This document shows positions 62,408 through 64,000 of a stretch of 64,000 nucleotides of DNA, piece after piece. Position 1 is the first letter of the stretch; the number at the start of each line of letters is the position of its first letter. The stretch is from assembly GCF_005943945.1 (NCBI RefSeq), contig NZ_CP040710.1, forward strand, positions 248,001 through 312,000, in the 5' to 3' direction. Origin of the DNA: Aggregatimonas sangjinii (GTDB lineage Bacteria > Bacteroidota > Bacteroidia > Flavobacteriales > Flavobacteriaceae). The notes beneath the pieces were generated by a model that was given only the letters and a program-made list of their open reading frames with translations, ran no database searches and was not told the origin of the DNA. Made by a program: the position numbers and the translations under genes.

Positions 62408-63544
62408 TTGCAAAAACTCAAAGTAATGACCGTGGTTGGGACCAGACCCGAAATTATTCGGTTGGCATGTGTTTTAAAAGCCCTAGATGCAAGTGAAGCC
62501 ATAAATCATACGCTTGTTCATACTGGCCAAAACTATGATTATGAGCTCAACGAGATTTTTTTTGAGGATATGGGCATTCGCAAACCCGATTATTTTCTGA
62601 ATGCCGCAGGCAGCGGAGCTGCGGAGACCATTGGCAACATTCTGATTCTTATCGACCCTCTTCTTAAAGAACTTAGCCCTGATGCATTTTTGGTTTTAGG
62701 TGACACCAATAGTTGTCTCTGTGCAATACCTGCCAAAAAAAGAAAAATCCCGGTTTTTCATATGGAAGCAGGAAACCGATGTTTTGACCAACGTGTACCC
62801 GAGGAAACCAATAGGAAAATTGTTGATCATATTGCTGATATCAACCTAACATATAGCGATATCGCCCGCGAATATCTTCTTAGGGAAGGGCTGTCCCCTG
62901 ATCGTGTTATTAAAACCGGGAGCCCCATGTTCGAGGTTTTGAATGAACAAAAGGTCAAAATCGAAGGATCGGAAGTATTAAAAAGGTTGAAATTGAACAA
63001 GAACAAATATTTTTTGGTTTCATCCCACAGGGAAGAGAATATCGGCAATCTCAAAAACTTCAACGGATTAATTGAATCACTCAATCTAATTGCCGAAAAA
63101 TACAATTACCCGGTTATTGTATCGACCCACCCGAGAACTAGAAAAATGTTGGATTCAAAAAATGTAAAAACCCATCCCTTGATCCAATTTTTGAAGCCTT
63201 TGGGATTTTCTGATTATAACGCCCTTCAATGCAATTCTTTTGCAGTGTTGTCCGACAGTGGAACCATTTCAGAAGAATCATCTATCCTTAATTTTCATGC
63301 TTTGAACATACGAGAAGCGCACGAAAGGCCCGAAGCTATGGAAGAAGCTTCTGTTATGATGGTGGGATTGAATCCCGAACGCATTCTGCAAGGTCTGGCG
63401 GCATTGAAAATCCAAAAAAGAAATGGAGATCGCAATTTTCGTCAAGTTGACGATTATTCCATGCCGAATGTCAGTGAGAAAGTAGTTCGAATAATAATTT
63501 CGTACGTAGACTATATTAACCGAACCGTATGGTCCAAAGTCTAA
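62408..63544 (+). CDS. capG: UDP-L-FucNAc C2-epimerase CapG-like
   Basis: A 378-residue member of the UDP-GlcNAc 2-epimerase fold, the last enzyme of the CapEFG route to UDP-N-acetyl-L-fucosamine. N-terminus KVMTVVGTRPEIIRLACVLKAL, then VLGDTNSCLCAIPAKKRKIPVFHMEAGNRCFDQRVPEETNRKIVDHIAD, SSHREENIGN and SDSGTISEESSILNFHALNIREAHERPEAM, as expected. TTG 62408 gives the family N-terminus MQKLKVMTVVGTRPE, so it is preferred over the internal ATG. The 3' end overlaps by 4 bases the convergent gene at the window edge. Confidence 0.93.
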   Translation: MQKLKVMTVVGTRPEIIRLACVLKALDASEAINHTLVHTGQNYDYELNEIFFEDMGIRKPDYFLNAAGSGAAETIGNILILIDPLLKELSPDAFLVLGDTNSCLCAIPAKKRKIPVFHMEAGNRCFDQRVPEETNRKIVDHIADINLTYSDIAREYLLREGLSPDRVIKTGSPMFEVLNEQKVKIEGSEVLKRLKLNKNKYFLVSSHREENIGNLKNFNGLIESLNLIAEKYNYPVIVSTHPRTRKMLDSKNVKTHPLIQFLKPLGFSDYNALQCNSFAVLSDSGTISEESSILNFHALNIREAHERPEAMEEASVMMVGLNPERILQGLAALKIQKRNGDRNFRQVDDYSMPNVSEKVVRIIISYVDYINRTVWSKV

Positions 63545-64000
63545 TGACCAGTAGCGCCAAACTTTTCACGGATTACCCAAAAGATAAATTTAGTATTACC
63601 TACAAGATATCTTTTCCATAGTCGTTTAGGTTCCTGCATCATCCTGTAGAACCATTCAAATCCAATATCCTGCACCCATTTTGGCGCCCTATTGACTTTT
63701 GATGCAATAACATCGAAGGCGCCACCAACGCCCATAGAAACGCTCAAGTTTCCCATTTTATCAAAATTGTTATAAACAAATTCTTCTTTCATTGGAGAAG
63801 GGAGGGCAATCAACAATAATTTTGCATTGGAATCGGCTATATCCTCGACTATTTCATCAATTTGTTCATTCGAAAAATAGCCATTTCTGTATCCTACAAC
63901 TACGGGATTTAGAGATAACTCGTTAAACTTATCCCTTACCTTCGTGACAATATCTTCCTCCGCTCCAAAAAGATAAATTCCTATACCGCTATTTGCGCAG
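63541..64000 (-). CDS. WecG/TagA/CpsF glycosyltransferase (N-terminus outside window)
   Basis: Minus-strand frame open from the right edge of the window: GIGIYLFGAEEDIVTKVRDKFNELS, VVVGYRNGYFSNEQIDEIVED, AKLLLIALPSPMKEEFVYNN, then SVSMGVGGAFDVIASKVNRAPKWVQDIGFEWFYRMMQEPKRLWKRY, which is the C-terminal half and membrane-proximal tail of the family. About 150 residues of the protein lie inside the window. It is convergent with capG, so the polysaccharide locus continues beyond the window on the other strand. A second family member is at 22580. Confidence 0.88.
   Translation of the reverse strand, partial: CANSGIGIYLFGAEEDIVTKVRDKFNELSLNPVVVGYRNGYFSNEQIDEIVEDIADSNAKLLLIALPSPMKEEFVYNNFDKMGNLSVSMGVGGAFDVIASKVNRAPKWVQDIGFEWFYRMMQEPKRLWKRYLVGNTKFIFWVIREKFGATGH

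Noticed and set aside
1-64000. CRISPR arrays, insertion sequences, integrases, toxin-antitoxin or defence genes
   Set aside because: Read on both strands, no regular direct repeats with spacers, no transposase or integrase motifs and no defence families were found. The only tandem repeats are inside the two fibre-like genes and beside the tRNA.

Overview
The window looks like a chromosome segment from a gliding marine member of the Flavobacteriaceae (Bacteroidota). The evidence is a gldK-gldL-gldM-gldN motor/type IX secretion operon, Bacteroidota-type promoter elements (TAnnTTTG), frequent starts without a clear Shine-Dalgarno sequence, and many families typical of marine flavobacteria (DUF983, DUF2807, DUF2061, YceI, CHRD-like). 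Genus cannot be fixed from the sequence alone; a Zobellia/Maribacter/Arenibacter-like organism is an inference.

Left part (1-19.5 kb) is housekeeping and envelope. In order: a truncated sortilin/VPS10-type beta-propeller protein (minus strand); DNA topoisomerase I; an arginase-fold protein that has lost half of its metal ligands; gldKLMN with a terminator-like hairpin between gldM and gldN; an FAD oxidoreductase; DUF983; an ABC-F ATPase; a plant-type LRR protein; a DUF2807 protein; a second FGE-sulfatase-fold protein; YceI; and a tRNA-Arg(TCT). The tRNA is followed by two decayed tandem copies of a unit that starts with its own 3' end.

The rest (20-64 kb) is a large, visibly more AT-rich exopolysaccharide region in three blocks. 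Block A (20.0-36.5 kb) holds a WcaJ-like initiating phosphotransferase, Wza-like exporter, WecG/TagA transferase, Wzc-like tyrosine kinase, Wzy-like polymerase, GT4, MBOAT acyltransferase, a CHRD-like lipoprotein, an SGNH/AlgJ-DltD-like protein, a hexapeptide acyltransferase, a Wzx flippase, another glycosyltransferase and UDP-GlcNAc 2-epimerase. Block B (36.5-41.5 kb, minus strand) holds cysQ, a tandem DUF2061 membrane protein, cysC, cysD, cysN and a PAPS-dependent sulfotransferase, with no sulfate-reduction genes. It reads as a dedicated sulfate-donor module for sulfating the polysaccharide. Block C (42.0-64 kb) begins with a secreted repeat protein resembling tail-fibre modules. A second Wzc-like kinase, a frameshifted acyltransferase, a second Wzx and Wzy, several glycosyltransferases, a larger paralogous repeat protein with a C1q-like C-terminus and the CapE/CapF/CapG pathway to UDP-N-acetyl-L-fucosamine follow. 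A convergent, truncated WecG/TagA gene runs off the right edge.

Taken together the region would activate sugars, assemble repeat units on undecaprenyl phosphate, flip and polymerise them (two Wzx/Wzy/Wzc sets), decorate them with acyl and sulfate groups and export them. The most interesting leads are the self-contained PAPS/sulfotransferase/DUF2061 module, the paired fibre-like secreted proteins embedded in the polysaccharide locus, and a conserved leader element found upstream of both the wza-like gene and the second wzc-like gene.
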